From contig NW_005202428.1 in the NCBI RefSeq assembly GCF_000372725.1, positions 791,331-855,330 of the forward strand: a DNA stretch of 64,000 bases. The letters run 5' to 3'. The translations under genes were made by a program, and so were the position numbers. The stretch comes from Emiliania huxleyi CCMP1516. Taxonomy: Eukaryota; Haptophyta; Isochrysidales; Noelaerhabdaceae. Under the pieces are notes generated by a model that was not told the DNA's origin, ran no database searches, and saw only the letters and a program-made list of their open reading frames with translations. This document shows, in pieces, positions 43,634 to 54,035 of this stretch (within the stretch, counting starts at the first letter, position 1; the number at the start of each line of letters is the position of its first letter).

Positions 43634-43763
43634 GGGGTCTAAAATGGACCTTAAATGCGGTATGCCGACAGACACATGCACTGCTTGCTTGTGTGAGAGA
43701 GCTTGTGAGAGTTTTTATGTTTTGTTGCTTGTGTGTGCGAACAATGGTGACCACAAGCGCGAA

Positions 43764-45300
43764 GAAGTCACGACTCTCACAGTCACCCGAGAGCAGCTGA
43801 ACCTGCCTCTGGCCTCGCCTCCCTCTCTCCTTCAGGCATTCGTGGCATCCTATGGGTCGTCCAGAGTATCGACCTCTGGCTTGTCAGCCGCCCCACCGAG
43901 GGCGCCATGAAGTACAGCGATCGCCACCTCGCTGGCCTCTCCGCAAGGCCTCCCGACCGCGTCGAACTCACGGCGCGGGCTCTCTCGGCTACGGGACCGG
44001 CCCCAGCTTCGGCTGAGGGCTAACAAGCTGCCGAGCCCAAATCACTGTGAGAGTCGTGATTTCTGGCTGAGCCCTGGCCTCGACACCTCGACACCAAACC
44101 TCGACACCGACTCGACACCTCGACAACCCATGCCAACTCGACAAACTCGACACCCCTCGACACCCCTCGACACCATCTAGGCTGAAACCATGCTCGTCCG
44201 TGTCAAGGTGCCAAACTCGACACCTCGACACCCCTCGACACCCCTCGACACCCCTCGACACCCCTCGACACCGCTCGACACCTCTGATGATCCTAACACA
44301 GCAGAGACGTAGACCCATTGGAGTCACAGAGTTAGAAATCAGGGTTGCAGCAGCAATCAAACTTGGCTGGCAGTACTTTCATCCCTGAGTTGCAGCCTCT
44401 CAAGTTCTAGCTCAAGTTGCAGCTCAGTTGCACCCCTGTTGATGCAGCAAACATGGCAGTACTCAGGTAGCCCTAAGGTGCTGCACAGCACCTTGTACAG
44501 TGGCAATGAATCCTCACACCAGTGAGCTTGTGCCATGAGTGCAGACCTGTGGTCCATTGCGCTTTGTGCACTGGCGACGCTGCAACGGCGACGCTGCAGC
44601 GGCGGCGACGCTGCTGCGATGGGGTACTGTAGCCCTTAGCTGCTGGACAGCACCTTGTGCAGTGGCAATGTCCACTGACTCATGGCACCAGCCTTGTGCC
44701 ATGAGCGCTGTGGTCAGTTGCGCTTTGTGCGCCGGTGACGCTGCAGCAGCGACGCTGCTGCAGCAGCGACGCTGCTGCGGTGCACTGGTGCTGCACCTGC
44801 ACAGCACCTTGGTGCACAGTGGCAATGACTCCCGGCACTTGATGTCCTCAAATGTCCACAGAGAGTATACTGGTTGTGCTCAGGTTGTGCTACATCAACA
44901 GGGTGCAACTGAGGCTGCAACTAAGGGATGAAACAGCTTTGCAACTGCTGCCCAACTTTTGTTGTATGTTGATGGGCTGCAACTGCATCCACCTGCCACC
45001 TTGGACACCTCGATACCTCAGACGCCTCTTGACAACACTCGACACCCGCTCGACACCCGCTCGACACCCTCGACACCCTCGACACCCTCGACACCCTCGA
45101 CACCCCTCGACACCCCTCGACACTCCTCGACACGGACAAGCATGGTTTCAGCCTCGACAGGCCTCGACAGGCCTCGACAGGCCTCGACAGGCCTCGACAC
45201 CTCTATCCCTCGACAGCAGCTCGACACCCTCGACACCGGGCCTCGACACCTCGACACCAGGGCTCAGATTTCTGGTTGGTTTTCTAAAATCTCTCTCTCA
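43764..45300 (-). repeat. Dispersed repeat RepB, copy 2, split by an insertion
   Basis: The two outer parts are 43764-44066 and 45267-45300. The right end reads GATTTCTGG, then TTGGTTTTCTAAAATCTCTC, which joins up with ACTGTGAGAGTCGTGATTTC at 44045-44064 exactly as in the uninterrupted copies at 6176-6222 and 28915-28957. The left end (GAAGTCACGACTCTCACAG, plus orientation) is an inverse of the right end, so RepB has inverted termini. Confidence 0.75.
44067..45266. mobile_element. MULE-like element with 9-bp target duplication
   Basis: The ends are inverted TGAGCCCTGG (starting 44068) and CCAGGGCTCA (ending 45266). Both flanks have GATTTCTGG (44058-44066 and 45267-45275), a 9-bp target duplication confirmed by empty-site copies of RepB. 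Each end carries subterminal arrays of CTCGACACCC units (about 44080-44280 and 45003-45260, the latter with GGCCTCGACA). The middle, 44290-44990, is non-coding and has GCAGCGACGCTGCTGC words. A 9-bp duplication is usual for Mutator-like elements; no transposase is present. Confidence 0.8.
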
Positions 45301-45340
45301 AGCGCGCATCTAAACCAAAAGCAAAATATTGCACTTGTCT

Positions 45341-45905
45341 TTTATAGCCTTCGATGTTATGAAACAAACAACGCAAGGCGGACATACACAGCACATCGCT
45401 CTCGGGCCCACAGACATCCCGCACACCCGCCGCCCCCGCCCGGGAGAAAGGGGAGTGACAGTTTTGGGGACGCGACAGCACTATCAAACTATTAGCCTAA
45501 TAACGTACCTAATTATCAACATATACCTAATAATTATCTTGTTATGAGCTGCTTCGCGTTATTAGCTCGATGACAGCTAATAATAAGCGGCTAATAAGCG
45601 GCTAATAAGCGGCTAATAGTACCTAATAACCACCTAATAAGCGGCGCCTTGGCTAATAATTAGCTTAATAACAGCGTTATTAGGTATATGTTGATCATTT
45701 AGGTACGTTATTAGGCTAATAGTTTGATAGTGAGACGACATCGATCTCGGCACTCCAATGTGCGAGAACGCAGAGAAAGGACTGGGCTCTGGGGGTGGTC
45801 CGGCCCACATTCCGGCTCATGCGACCGAGCTGACCATCTAGATTCTAGTACCGCACTGAACACTTTCGCCCCCTCGCCCCAAACCCATCCACTTCGCCGA
45901 GCCCG
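45341..45905 (+). repeat. Dispersed repeat RepC, copy 2, split by a MITE
   Basis: Matches 12411-12720 in two parts, 45341-45478 and 45733-45905, with a 254-bp element between. Shared landmarks are CTTCGATGTTA, CTCTCGGGCCCACAGACATC and GCACTGAACACTTTCGCCCC. The RepB and RepC copies here are neighbours, and each has its own insertion. Confidence 0.8.
45479..45732. mobile_element. CACTA-type MITE, 254 bp
   Basis: Ends CACTATCAAACTATTAGCCT and its complement. The arms remain paired for about 55 bp with one indel (shared TAATAACGTACCTAA and ATCAACATATACCTAATAA). The centre has repeated CGGCTAATAAG. It is very AT-rich against a GC-rich background. CACTA termini suggest the CACTA/En-Spm superfamily, although a clean 3-bp target duplication was not seen (AG flanks both sides). 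Confidence 0.85.
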
Positions 45906-46063
45906 AGATACACGCACACACATAACCTGCTCTCAAAAAAAGGAAGGGCCTGGTTGGAGATGGTGCACGCCCTGCGAGCGGGGCGGGGTCTGCCCGTCGG
46001 GTTGTCGCCCAATCTTCCCATGAGATGTCTGCTCTGTTTATTTATTGGTTGGAGATGTCATGC

Positions 46064-49000
46064 TTACCTCGCCTCCACCTCCACCGCGGCCTCTACGACG
46101 CCGTCTTCCTCCTGCTCCTCCTCGCCCTCAGCGACCACCACCACCTCAGCATCCACCTCCATCGCCTCCGCTCCCGACTCCACCTGCGCCCCCTCCTCAT
46201 CACTCACCTCGAACGCCTCCACCTCGACCGCCTCCGCCTCCTCCATCTCCTCCGCCTCCATCTCGTCCATCTCCGCCTCCGCCTCCGCATGCAGCTCGGC
46301 CCACCGCTCGCGGCACTCGGCGCCGGTGCGTCCAGGCAAATGCGACGCCACGATGCCCCATTGGCAGGACGCGACGCGCGCTCGCAACCCGGCCAACTTC
46401 TTTGCTAGACTCGGCACCAGCAGCCGCAAGCGCGCGTCGCCCCCTCGCTCGCCACCCCAAGGGAGCGGTGCCGCTGTCTCGTCCGCCACTGAGCAAGCAA
46501 CGACGGCCGACGCCGCATCGACGTCCTCGCCGCCCTGCGATGCGCGCGCCGCGCTCTGCAGCCGCGCCAAACCGTCAACCACAGCCTGTCCACAGCCGCA
46601 CGCGGTGAAGGGGCGCACAAAGCAGCGTGTGCCGGCAACCGGCGACTACTGCCTCGCACGTGGCCGGAGGCGGCGGAGGGTGGCGCCGAACGGCACGCCA
46701 CGCGCCGTCTTCGCGCGGCTCACCCATCCCCGTCTCCGCGCCCCAATACGCGGTGCTGCCGCTGCCTGCGCGAGAGCTTCCTCCCTCGTAGTCGATCCTG
46801 ATCTCGCCTCCGGCGGATATGGGCTCGGACGCGACGAGGACCATGTGCTGGCGCACCTCGCACCTATAGAATTGCGACTCGCTGTGGCGCGTCCCGTCCG
46901 GCGCGACGACACGTGCTGGCGCAGCTCGCACGGTGCGGGGCGCAACACGGGCCACAGCTCGAGCCGCGCGTTGGGCGAGCGGCTGTGGTTGGCGTACGAC
47001 GCGCAACAGCGGGGCACGCTGAACGGGCAATTCTCGCTTGCGCCGTCGACGACGACATGGGTGCCTACGCCGTGCCTCCTCACGTAAAGCGACACGCCGC
47101 GAAGCGCAGGCAGTGGCGGCGTCGGCGCCCGGGATCTGAAGCGCGCACGTGCCGCGCCGCTGCAAGCTGCACGGCAGCCGCGGCCCGGAGTACAAGCCGA
47201 GCGCCTGCCCCCGCCGGAGAGGCGCCCGCGCCCAGAGCCCGAGCCCGAAATCGCTTGGTGCGACGAAGGACCACGCGTTGAGCGGGCCGTGCGCGGCAGC
47301 CGTGAGCAGCGCCGCGGTGTCACGCGCCATCTGCCGTTCGATCGCCTCGGGCGGCACCAGCGCTGGAGGCGCGGGCGGCGGAGGAGACCATTCGAAGTCG
47401 CACCCGCCATCGGCGCGCGCGCACCACCACCTCCTGCCCATCCACACCGCCGGCCTGCCACACTCGCACAGCGGCTGCATGCCCGCGGTGCCGTCGTCGG
47501 TGCGACCGCACGCCCACAGCTCGAAGCTGCAGCCGCCGTCCTCGTCGGCACACCACCAGCGCCGCTTGCGCAGCACGGCCAGCGCACCGCAAAGGCAAGT
47601 GGGGGGTGGCACACCGCCGCCCGGCGCCCCCTCCGCCGAGGCAAGCTGCACAAACCGCGGCAACTCCGCCGCGGTCAAAGCGCCCTGCAAACTCGGCGCC
47701 CGCCCGGCCGCCGCGTGGGGCCGCCCGAGGGAAGGCGCGGAGAGGTAGGCCGGCAGCCGGGAGGAAGAAAAAGAAACGCCGCCGCGAGGGCCTGCTGCCG
47801 ACTCGGAGGCGCCGCCGCTGGACGAGGACGCGGCGCCGGCATTGAAGGCGCGGATCAGGCTCTCGTCGAAGATGTTGTCCTCGCACTCCCAGCTGTCGTG
47901 CTCGGGCGGGTAGTCCTCCCAGCGCACCAAGTACTGGGCCTCTCCACCGACGTGCCGCCGCGCGAGCAGCGCCTCGACTCGAAACACGTCGCCGCCCAGC
48001 CCTGCGAGCGGCCCGGGCTGGCGGGCGGAGGCGGAGGCGGAGGCGGAGGCGGAGGCGGAGGCGGCGGCGGAGGCGGAGGCGGAGGTGGGCGGCGCCCGAG
48101 CTCCGCCTTGGTCGAGTCCGAAGTGTCGAGCCACCTCGATGCGCGAGCGGAAGCGCTTCCCGGCGGGCGAGAAGAAGTAGGTGTCGCAAGACCGCCGGCG
48201 AGAAGAAGTAGCTTGTCGCACCTCTGTCCGCGTGTACCAGCCGTCGACGAGGCCCTCCCGGCCGCCGCAAGAGACCTGCAGAGGGGATGGGGGGGGGGGT
48301 GCATTCCAGCCGACTGATGAAGAGGAACGCGCCAGGGGGGGGACTAGGCGAGGGGGGTGGGGAGGAGGCGAGGGAACCACCAAATACTCGGAGAGGCCGC
48401 CAACAGAGCGGCAGGCCAAGCCGTCCGAGAGCCGCGGCCTCTTCACCGCTGCAGCGGCCGGTGCGCCCGCCAATCCAACGCCCGGCCGCTTGCCTAGCTG
48501 CGGCGGCGGGGCTGCCTGCGGCGGGGGGGGCGCGAGCGGCCGCTTGCGCGAGCGGCCGCTTGCGCGAGCGGGGGGGGCGCAAGCCGCCGCCGCCGCCTCT
48601 TCGACCGCCCGCGCGTACGCCACCGCCGCCTCCACCGCTGTGTCGAAGCAGCCGATGTAGACCTGCCTTTCGTCCACCCTGTGCTTCGCCTGGAAGCGGC
48701 CAAAGTGCTCGTGCACGCCTAAGTAGCCGGTACTGCTGATGCTGGAGAGATGCAAGCGCAGCCCGTCCACCTCTGGCGCCCCCGTCGGGGGAGGTTGAGC
48801 CGGTTGAGCCGGAGGCTGGTACTCGCCGACCGTCCGCGCATACGCCACCGCCGCCTCCACCGCCGTGTCGAAGATGCCGATGGTGGGCTTCCGATCTCTC
48901 CAGCGGCCCACCGATCGGTGCGCCAGGAAACGGCCAGAGGGGAGCTTGGTCACGCCCTTGTAGCCGGTGCCGGCGGCGCTGGACAAGTGCAAGCGCAAGC

Positions 49001-50300
49001 CCTCCGCCTCTGCCACCGGAGCCTCCTCCGCCTGCGGCGCATGTGACGAGGCAGCGACGGAGGCTGCGCCGGCGCCGCCGCTCGCGCCGCCCGCGGCCGC
49101 GGCCGCGCCGCCGCCGACGCCCGCGGAGGAGGAGGACGTGCGCTGGATGAGCGGCAGGAGGTCCACCGCCCCTGCTTGAACCTTTGCCGAGGGCGCCGGG
49201 CCGGCCTCAAAGCGCACGGCCGGGCGCGCGCCGCGGTCGGAGGAGCGACTTTGCTGCTCAGCTCCCGCCGGCTCGGCTCCCGCCGGCTCAGCGCCCGCCG
49301 CCACCGCCCCTGCTGTCGCCGCCGCCGCCGCTGTCGCCGCCGCCGCCGCCTCTTCGACCGCCCGCGCGTACGCCACCGCCGCCTCCACCGCCGTGCCGAA
49401 GCTCCCGAGGCTTGGTTTGCCCGACAGTCGCGCATGGTACGGCAAGCGGTTAGAGGGATTCTTGGCCACGCCCTTGTAGCCGGTGGCGGCGGCGCTGGAC
49501 AAGTGCAAGCGCACGCCCTCCGCCTCTGCCACCGGAGCCTCCTCCTCCGCCCGCGGCGCATGCGACGAGGCAGCGATGGAGGCTGAGCGATGCCGCACCG
49601 TCTCGGAAGCTGTCGTGGGTGCATTTGCGCCGGCAGGGAAGAGCCGCTCCCCCTCGGCCGCCGGAGGCCCGCTGCTCGCCTCACGACGCCATTGTACGAG
49701 CTCGCACGGATCGGGCGCCGGGCCGGCCTCAAAGCGCACGACCGACTTTGCGGCGACGGCCTTCGAGGGCGGGCCCTGCGCGCGCTTCTTGCCCGTCATG
49801 ATCTGCCAACGCTGCTCCACGCCCGCCTTGCTCCGCCCGGTACCCATTCGCTCCGCCACCGTCGCCCACGACTTTTCTCCGAGCTCGCTCACAAGCTCCT
49901 TGAGCGACGACTCTTCGGCAGAAGACCATCTGCCCCACTCGCAGATGGCCGGGCCGGCCTCGAAGCGCACGACCGGGCGCGCGCTGCGATTTGAGGAGCG
50001 AGTTTGCTGCTCAGCTCCCGTCGGCTCGGCTCCCGCCGGCTCAGCGCCCGCCGCCACCGCCCCTGCTGTCGCCGCCGCCGCCGCTGTCGCCGCCGCCGCC
50101 GCCTCTTCGACCGCCCGCGCGTACGCCACCGCCGCCTCCACCGCCGTGCCGAAGAAGCCGAGGTGGACGTGCCTTCCGTCCACCCTGTGCTGCGCCTTGA
50201 AGCGCGAGCCGTCCTTGCACACGCCCTTGTAACCGGTGGCGGCGGCGCTGGACAAGTGCAAGCGCAAGCCCTCCGCCTCTGCCACAGGAGCCTCCAACAT
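46064..50300 (-). CDS. Giant chromatin regulator: AP2 x4, SANT, MBD, chromo, zinc ribbons, SET, Myb
   Basis: A ~1400-residue protein. Four AP2-like domains lie at residues ~11-65, ~262-316, ~436-495 and ~510-565 (each LRLHLSS, TGYKGV, then AVEAAVAYARAV). A SANT/Myb domain is at ~120-170 (WGRWSSAEESSLKEL, SWATVAERM). An MBD-like domain is at ~680-727 (DGWYTRTEVRQA, DTYFFSPAGKRFRSR), and a chromodomain at ~770-820 (VEALLARR, YLVRWEDYPPEHDSWE). Two zinc ribbons resembling GRF/zf follow (CLCGALAVLRKRRWWC, CECGRPAVWMGRRWWC), then a SET domain (FGLGLWARAPLRRGQ, SYANHSRSPNARL, ISAGGEIRIDYEGG). A 64-nt GT-AG intron (46586-46649) leads to a Myb domain (SCQWGIVASHLPGRTG, ECRERW) and an acidic tail. It likely reads methylated DNA and histone marks and methylates histone lysines. 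The central SET part lies in another frame than its neighbours, so two small indels or errors exist. AATAAATAAA lies downstream (~46033). Confidence 0.75.
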
Positions 50301-50764
50301 TAAGGCCGTTCACTTGTAGTGAGCGTCGGGCTGGTGGTTCGACACCGAGTTTGAAAGATCTGTTTCTCCCTTTTCTCTCTTCACAGGAAAATCCTGTACC
50401 GGACGTGTAGGTAGGTAGGTAGAAAGGTGAAGAACAGCCAGGCTCGGACTGGACACCAACGCGGTATGGGTGGACGCTGGACAGATGATGACGACACGCA
50501 CGAGCGACACACAGACACAAACAAGCTCACAAGACACACAGCCAGCGGGCTGCCACACACCCTGAGTCGACTTACACATAACTCAAGGCCATATCCTCCC
50601 TGTCGCCCCCCCCAGCACTCCACGGTGCCAAGAGTACAAACAAGGGCACAACGACACAACAGACGACAGGAAGTGACATGCGAGGCTAGAGCAGACGCGC
50701 CCCATCAGGGTTTGAAGTCTTCTAAGTAGGTAGGTGGTTGGGTCTGTCGTCTGTGTCGTGCGGA
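50301..50764. other. Intergenic
   Basis: Probable 5' flank of the chromatin regulator. Has a short GTAGGTAGGTAG run at about 50408 and 50727. No gene seen. Confidence 0.5.
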
Positions 50765-52112
50765 AGTTGCGTGAAATCCGGCACGGTTTCACGCCTGCTC
50801 TGCTGAGGGGAGGGGTCGGGCTCATAGCGGCGAGTCGAGCTCCTGCCTCTGGCATATTCCCCATGTGCAGCGAGATGTAACGAACGGACGTCGGCGCAAC
50901 TTCTCGTGGCAGGTGCGTCGCGTTCGTCCCAGCTCTCTGCTCTGGGTTCTGATTTCAGTCGCCAGTCGCCATGGTCGATTTCAACAACCTTCTGAGCAGG
51001 TTCGTGCTTGCGGCTCCTCGAGCGCTCAACGATGAGGTCGCGCAAGGTCAGACCGACGCTGGCGCGACCTTCATCATCGAGAATCCGCCAGACAGAGGCG
51101 ACGGGCCGCTGTATCAGGCGAAGTTCGCGTCGCACGCGCCGCTGTGGCTCGTCCCCGAGGTGGTCGAGCTCGTCCAGCGGACCGGCGCTCGCATGATCAC
51201 GTTCCCACAGTGCGCACTGGGCTCGAGGTACCAGAAATGGACGTCGCTCCTCGTTTCGCCCGAGCTCGAGCCGTTCCTCAGGGACCTTGGCTCGCTGGCG
51301 TGCCAGCACCCGCACGGCCATCCCGCCGTCGCCGTGGGCACGGACTCAGCACGCGCCGCCGCCTACCCGCCCGAGATGAACCGGAGGCTAGCCGAGGCAT
51401 TTGACCGATGGCTTGCCGGTGAGGTGAAGCCGGGTAGGAAGCGCGCCGTCGAGGGCGTGCGTGGCGAGCGACTATCTCAGAGCAAGCGACAGAGGCTGAA
51501 GCGGCGGGCCGCCTCTGGGGGTGACGCAGGCGAGGGGCGAGGTCCTGCCGGGAGCGGAACCCGCCCCGAGTCGGCCGATCCGTCGGATGGTGGTCCCGTA
51601 CACGTTGATACCGAACTGCTGCCAGAGGCGCCGGTCACGCCGGGCCTTGCGGTCGGCTCCGCCGTTCCGCACGCCGGCCCGATCGGCTCGATCGAGGTTG
51701 GGCGTCGCGGGCGGCGAGACGATGCTGTCGACATCACCCGCGCCGGCCCGCTCGGCAACCCCTTTCCAATGGGGAGGCTGATTAGCCGTGGCGCCGCTGC
51801 AGAGTGGGCGCGACGCGCCGTGTGCGCCGCGCACAGGACCTACCTCTACCCCTACTCTACGCGTGCGAGCCGCGTGTGAGTACGGAGGGGCCCATTGCAG
51901 AGGTTGCGTGAAATCCGGCACGGTTTCACGCCTGCTCTGCTGAGGGGAGGGGCCGGGCTCATAGCGGCGAGTCGAGCTCCTGCCTCTGGCCCCCGTATGT
52001 GATATTCCCCATGTGCAGCGAGATGTAACGAACGGACGTCGGCGCAACTTCTCGTTGGCAGGTGCGTCGCGTTCGTCCCAGCTCTCTGCTCTGGGTTCTG
52101 ATTTCAGTCGCC
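50765..52112 (+). mobile_element. Element with ~210-bp direct repeats around a DUF4326-type ORF
   Basis: 50765-50972 and 51904-52112 are nearly identical direct repeats (both start GTTGCGTGAAATCCGGCACG and end GTTCTGATTTCAGTCGCC). They enclose one open frame. A second word from the ORF end (CTACGCGTGCGAGCCGCGTG, GAGTACGGAGGGGCCC) is repeated at 52418-52468 beyond the right repeat. The repeats begin TGCG and end TTTCA close to their limits, so LTR-like ends of a small retroelement are possible, but no polymerase is present and a tandem duplication cannot be excluded. High repeat identity suggests young age. It looks whole apart from lacking mobility genes. Confidence 0.55.
50971..51879 (+). 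CDS. Retroelement-type domain plus DUF4326-like protein
   Basis: A 302-residue protein. Residues ~25-150 include ATFIIENPPDRGD, ASHAPLWLVPEVVELV, ITFPQCALGSRYQKWTSLL, an AC-H-PHGHPAVAVG motif and AAAYPPEMNRRLAEAF. The FIIENP and Cys-Ala-Leu-Gly-Tyr-Gln-Lys pattern recalls retroelement-borne proteins of algae and the ENP motif of cytosine methyltransferase-like folds. Residues ~150-190 are basic (SQSKRQRLKRR, nuclear-signal-like). The C-terminal 45 residues (DAVDITRAGPLGNPFPMG, then ARRAVCAAHRTYL) match DUF4326. Function is unknown. It lies between direct repeats, so it is probably element cargo. The start at 50971 is directly after the first repeat. Confidence 0.55.
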   Translation: MVDFNNLLSRFVLAAPRALNDEVAQGQTDAGATFIIENPPDRGDGPLYQAKFASHAPLWLVPEVVELVQRTGARMITFPQCALGSRYQKWTSLLVSPELEPFLRDLGSLACQHPHGHPAVAVGTDSARAAAYPPEMNRRLAEAFDRWLAGEVKPGRKRAVEGVRGERLSQSKRQRLKRRAASGGDAGEGRGPAGSGTRPESADPSDGGPVHVDTELLPEAPVTPGLAVGSAVPHAGPIGSIEVGRRGRRDDAVDITRAGPLGNPFPMGRLISRGAAAEWARRAVCAAHRTYLYPYSTRASRV

Positions 52113-52957
52113 CCACCCTCCGCTCCCTTGCGACTCTGTGATTTGTTCGGTTGTTCCACCCTCAGAGGTGTGTCTTGCAGGCTGTTCTCCCGTCGTCATC
52201 CCTCCGCCTTTCATGTGCATGTTTGCTGCCTGCGTTGTGTCGTGTGTGCCTGTTTGTCCCGGGAGGGGGCTAGGAGGCATCGCCTTCCTCCCCCACGCCA
52301 CGCATGTCAGGCTCGGCCGCCGCGAGGTCTCGCGGCGGCTTGGCTGAGGGTCTCTCTTCGGTTCGCGTATGCCGCAAGAAGGACGCATTACTCAATCTAC
52401 CTCTCTCACCCTCTACCCCTACTCTACGCGTGCGAGCCGCGTGTGAGTACGGAGGGGCCCATTGCAGAGGAGAGCTCTTCACGGCCCGAGAGGGGTGCAG
52501 ACGGATACGAGAGGGGTGCAACGGACGAAGGCCGGGCTCGCAGGTTGTCAGCAGCTGGCTCATTGTTACGTGGACCCGTCAACAAATGCCGTTGCCACTC
52601 ATCACCGCAATCGCCCTCACCGCGTCCGGCGAAGCAGCCGTCCCCGAGGATGAGTACGCGGCGCTGCCGGGTGTGGGATGATGGAGAGGGGGGAACGGCA
52701 CTACTTCTGCAGCGTGCACCTCGATCCTGTACCGTGTTTGTTATGACCCCCCCCAATGAACACACCAGAGAGGGAGGGCGAGACGATCGAGGGGTCCCGT
52801 ACCACGCGGAATCGACCCTATCCAGTGCTCAAGTGCTCAAGTTGGAGATGGAGTCAGGGCTCGCGTACTCGGAGCGCCGCCTCACCCGGCGCCGCTGGTT
52901 TGAGGCGGTGCGGCGGCGCGTTCATCGGACATCGCCCTCCACGCCGACCCCTGCGCA
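52113..52957. other. Intergenic with a short dispersed repeat RepF
   Basis: 52789-52843 (GAGGGGTCCCGTACCACGCG, GAATCGACCCTATCCAGTGC, TCAAGTGCTCAAG) recurs at 61189-61243 in the same orientation. Otherwise no gene; open frames here are short and shared with the direct repeats to the left. Confidence 0.6.
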
Positions 52958-53184
52958 CTTGGAGCACTTGGAGTGCAGTCGGCAGCCTCACATCCAGGGC
53001 CGGGGAGCTAAGAAGCACACCCAGCGAGCCAGATGATCGGGATCGGGTTGCGGGCAAGAGAGCCCTAGCCCTGGGGGGTGCGCGTTCGCAGGGAAGGGCC
53101 GTAAAGTAAACACGGTTCTCCGAGGGTTAGCTCTGCGCTCCGGGTTTCCCCTAGCAGCGGAAAGCCCCCTCTACTCGGAGCTAG
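52958..53184 (-). repeat. Dispersed repeat RepA, copy 2
   Basis: Inverted partner of 1405-1631. The RepA core begins at its left end (CTTGGAGCACTTGGAGTGCA) and it ends in CTACTCGGAGCTAG. Sequence between is about 85-90 percent alike by eye. Confidence 0.75.
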
Positions 53185-53246
53185 TAGACACCAGACACTA
53201 GCACGACAACACACACACACTGACATCCCCGCTTGGGAAATTTTGG

Positions 53247-53884
53247 TGAGTCGTCTCAGTCTCACGTGAATTCGTCCCTGTCTCACTCTCAGCGTCTCAG
53301 CGGTGTCTCAATAGATCCATCACTCCGTCTCACTTCCGTCTCACTTCCGTCTCTGACTGCCTTCTCGTCCGTCTCAGCGCGGCAGGCTCCCGAGAGTGCC
53401 GAGATTGCCCAAGATAACCCGTGCAACCTCATGAGGTGGTCGGGGCAGTGTGGCAGGCGCCCGAGAGTACCCGAGATCGCCCTCGTGATGTGGTCTGATG
53501 TGCAGAGTTCACCTCAGGGCACTGGCAGGAGCCCAATCACGCAACCTCGGGCAATCTCGGGTATTCTCGGGCGCCTCCCACTGCCCCGACCACATCACGA
53601 CGTTGCACGGGTACTCTCGGGCAATCTGGGCACTCTCGGGCGCTCTCGGGCGCTCTCGGGCACTCTCGGGAGCCTGTCGCGCTTGAGACGGACGAGAAGG
53701 CAGGAAGAGACTGCGGTGAGACGGAAGTGAGACGGAGTGATGGATCTATTGAGACACCGCTGAGACGGCAGGAAGGAGAGACGGAAGTGAGACGGAAGTG
53801 AGACGGAGTGAAGGATCTATTGAGACACCGCTGAGACGCTGAGAGTGAGACAGGGACGAATTCACGTGAGACTGAGACGAATCA
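53247..53884. mobile_element. Foldback element, ~640 bp
   Basis: The left arm (from TGAGTCGTCTCAGTCTCACG through GTGTCTCAATAGATCC) is complementary to the right arm ending at 53884 for about 130 bp. The right arm contains a partial tandem repeat (two copies of GGATCTATTGAGACACCGCT). The core (53390-53680) is rich in CTCGGGCAATCTCGGG-type words, the same filler style as in nearby introns. No coding potential; no clear target duplication. Confidence 0.8.
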
Positions 53885-54035
53885 ACGTGACGCCCCCGCT
53901 TGGAGCCTCCCCCCGCCCGCTCCGCGCGTACTTTCTTTTTTGTCTCAACTTCTTTGTCTTTGCGACGAATGAGCGCGCTTGAACGCCGATCTGCGTAAAC
54001 GTCCAAAGAAGGGTGTCAAATTCTTTTCCCTCGCG

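Noticed and set aside
45951-46058. Insertion between two GGTTGGAGATG words
   Set aside because: The 11-bp direct repeat is real, but the 86 bp between show no element features and overlap the 3' end of the large regulator gene.
47600-48320. Plus-strand Arg/Gly-rich ORFs over the chromodomain region
   Set aside because: Antisense shadows of the AP2-SET gene, with no motif.
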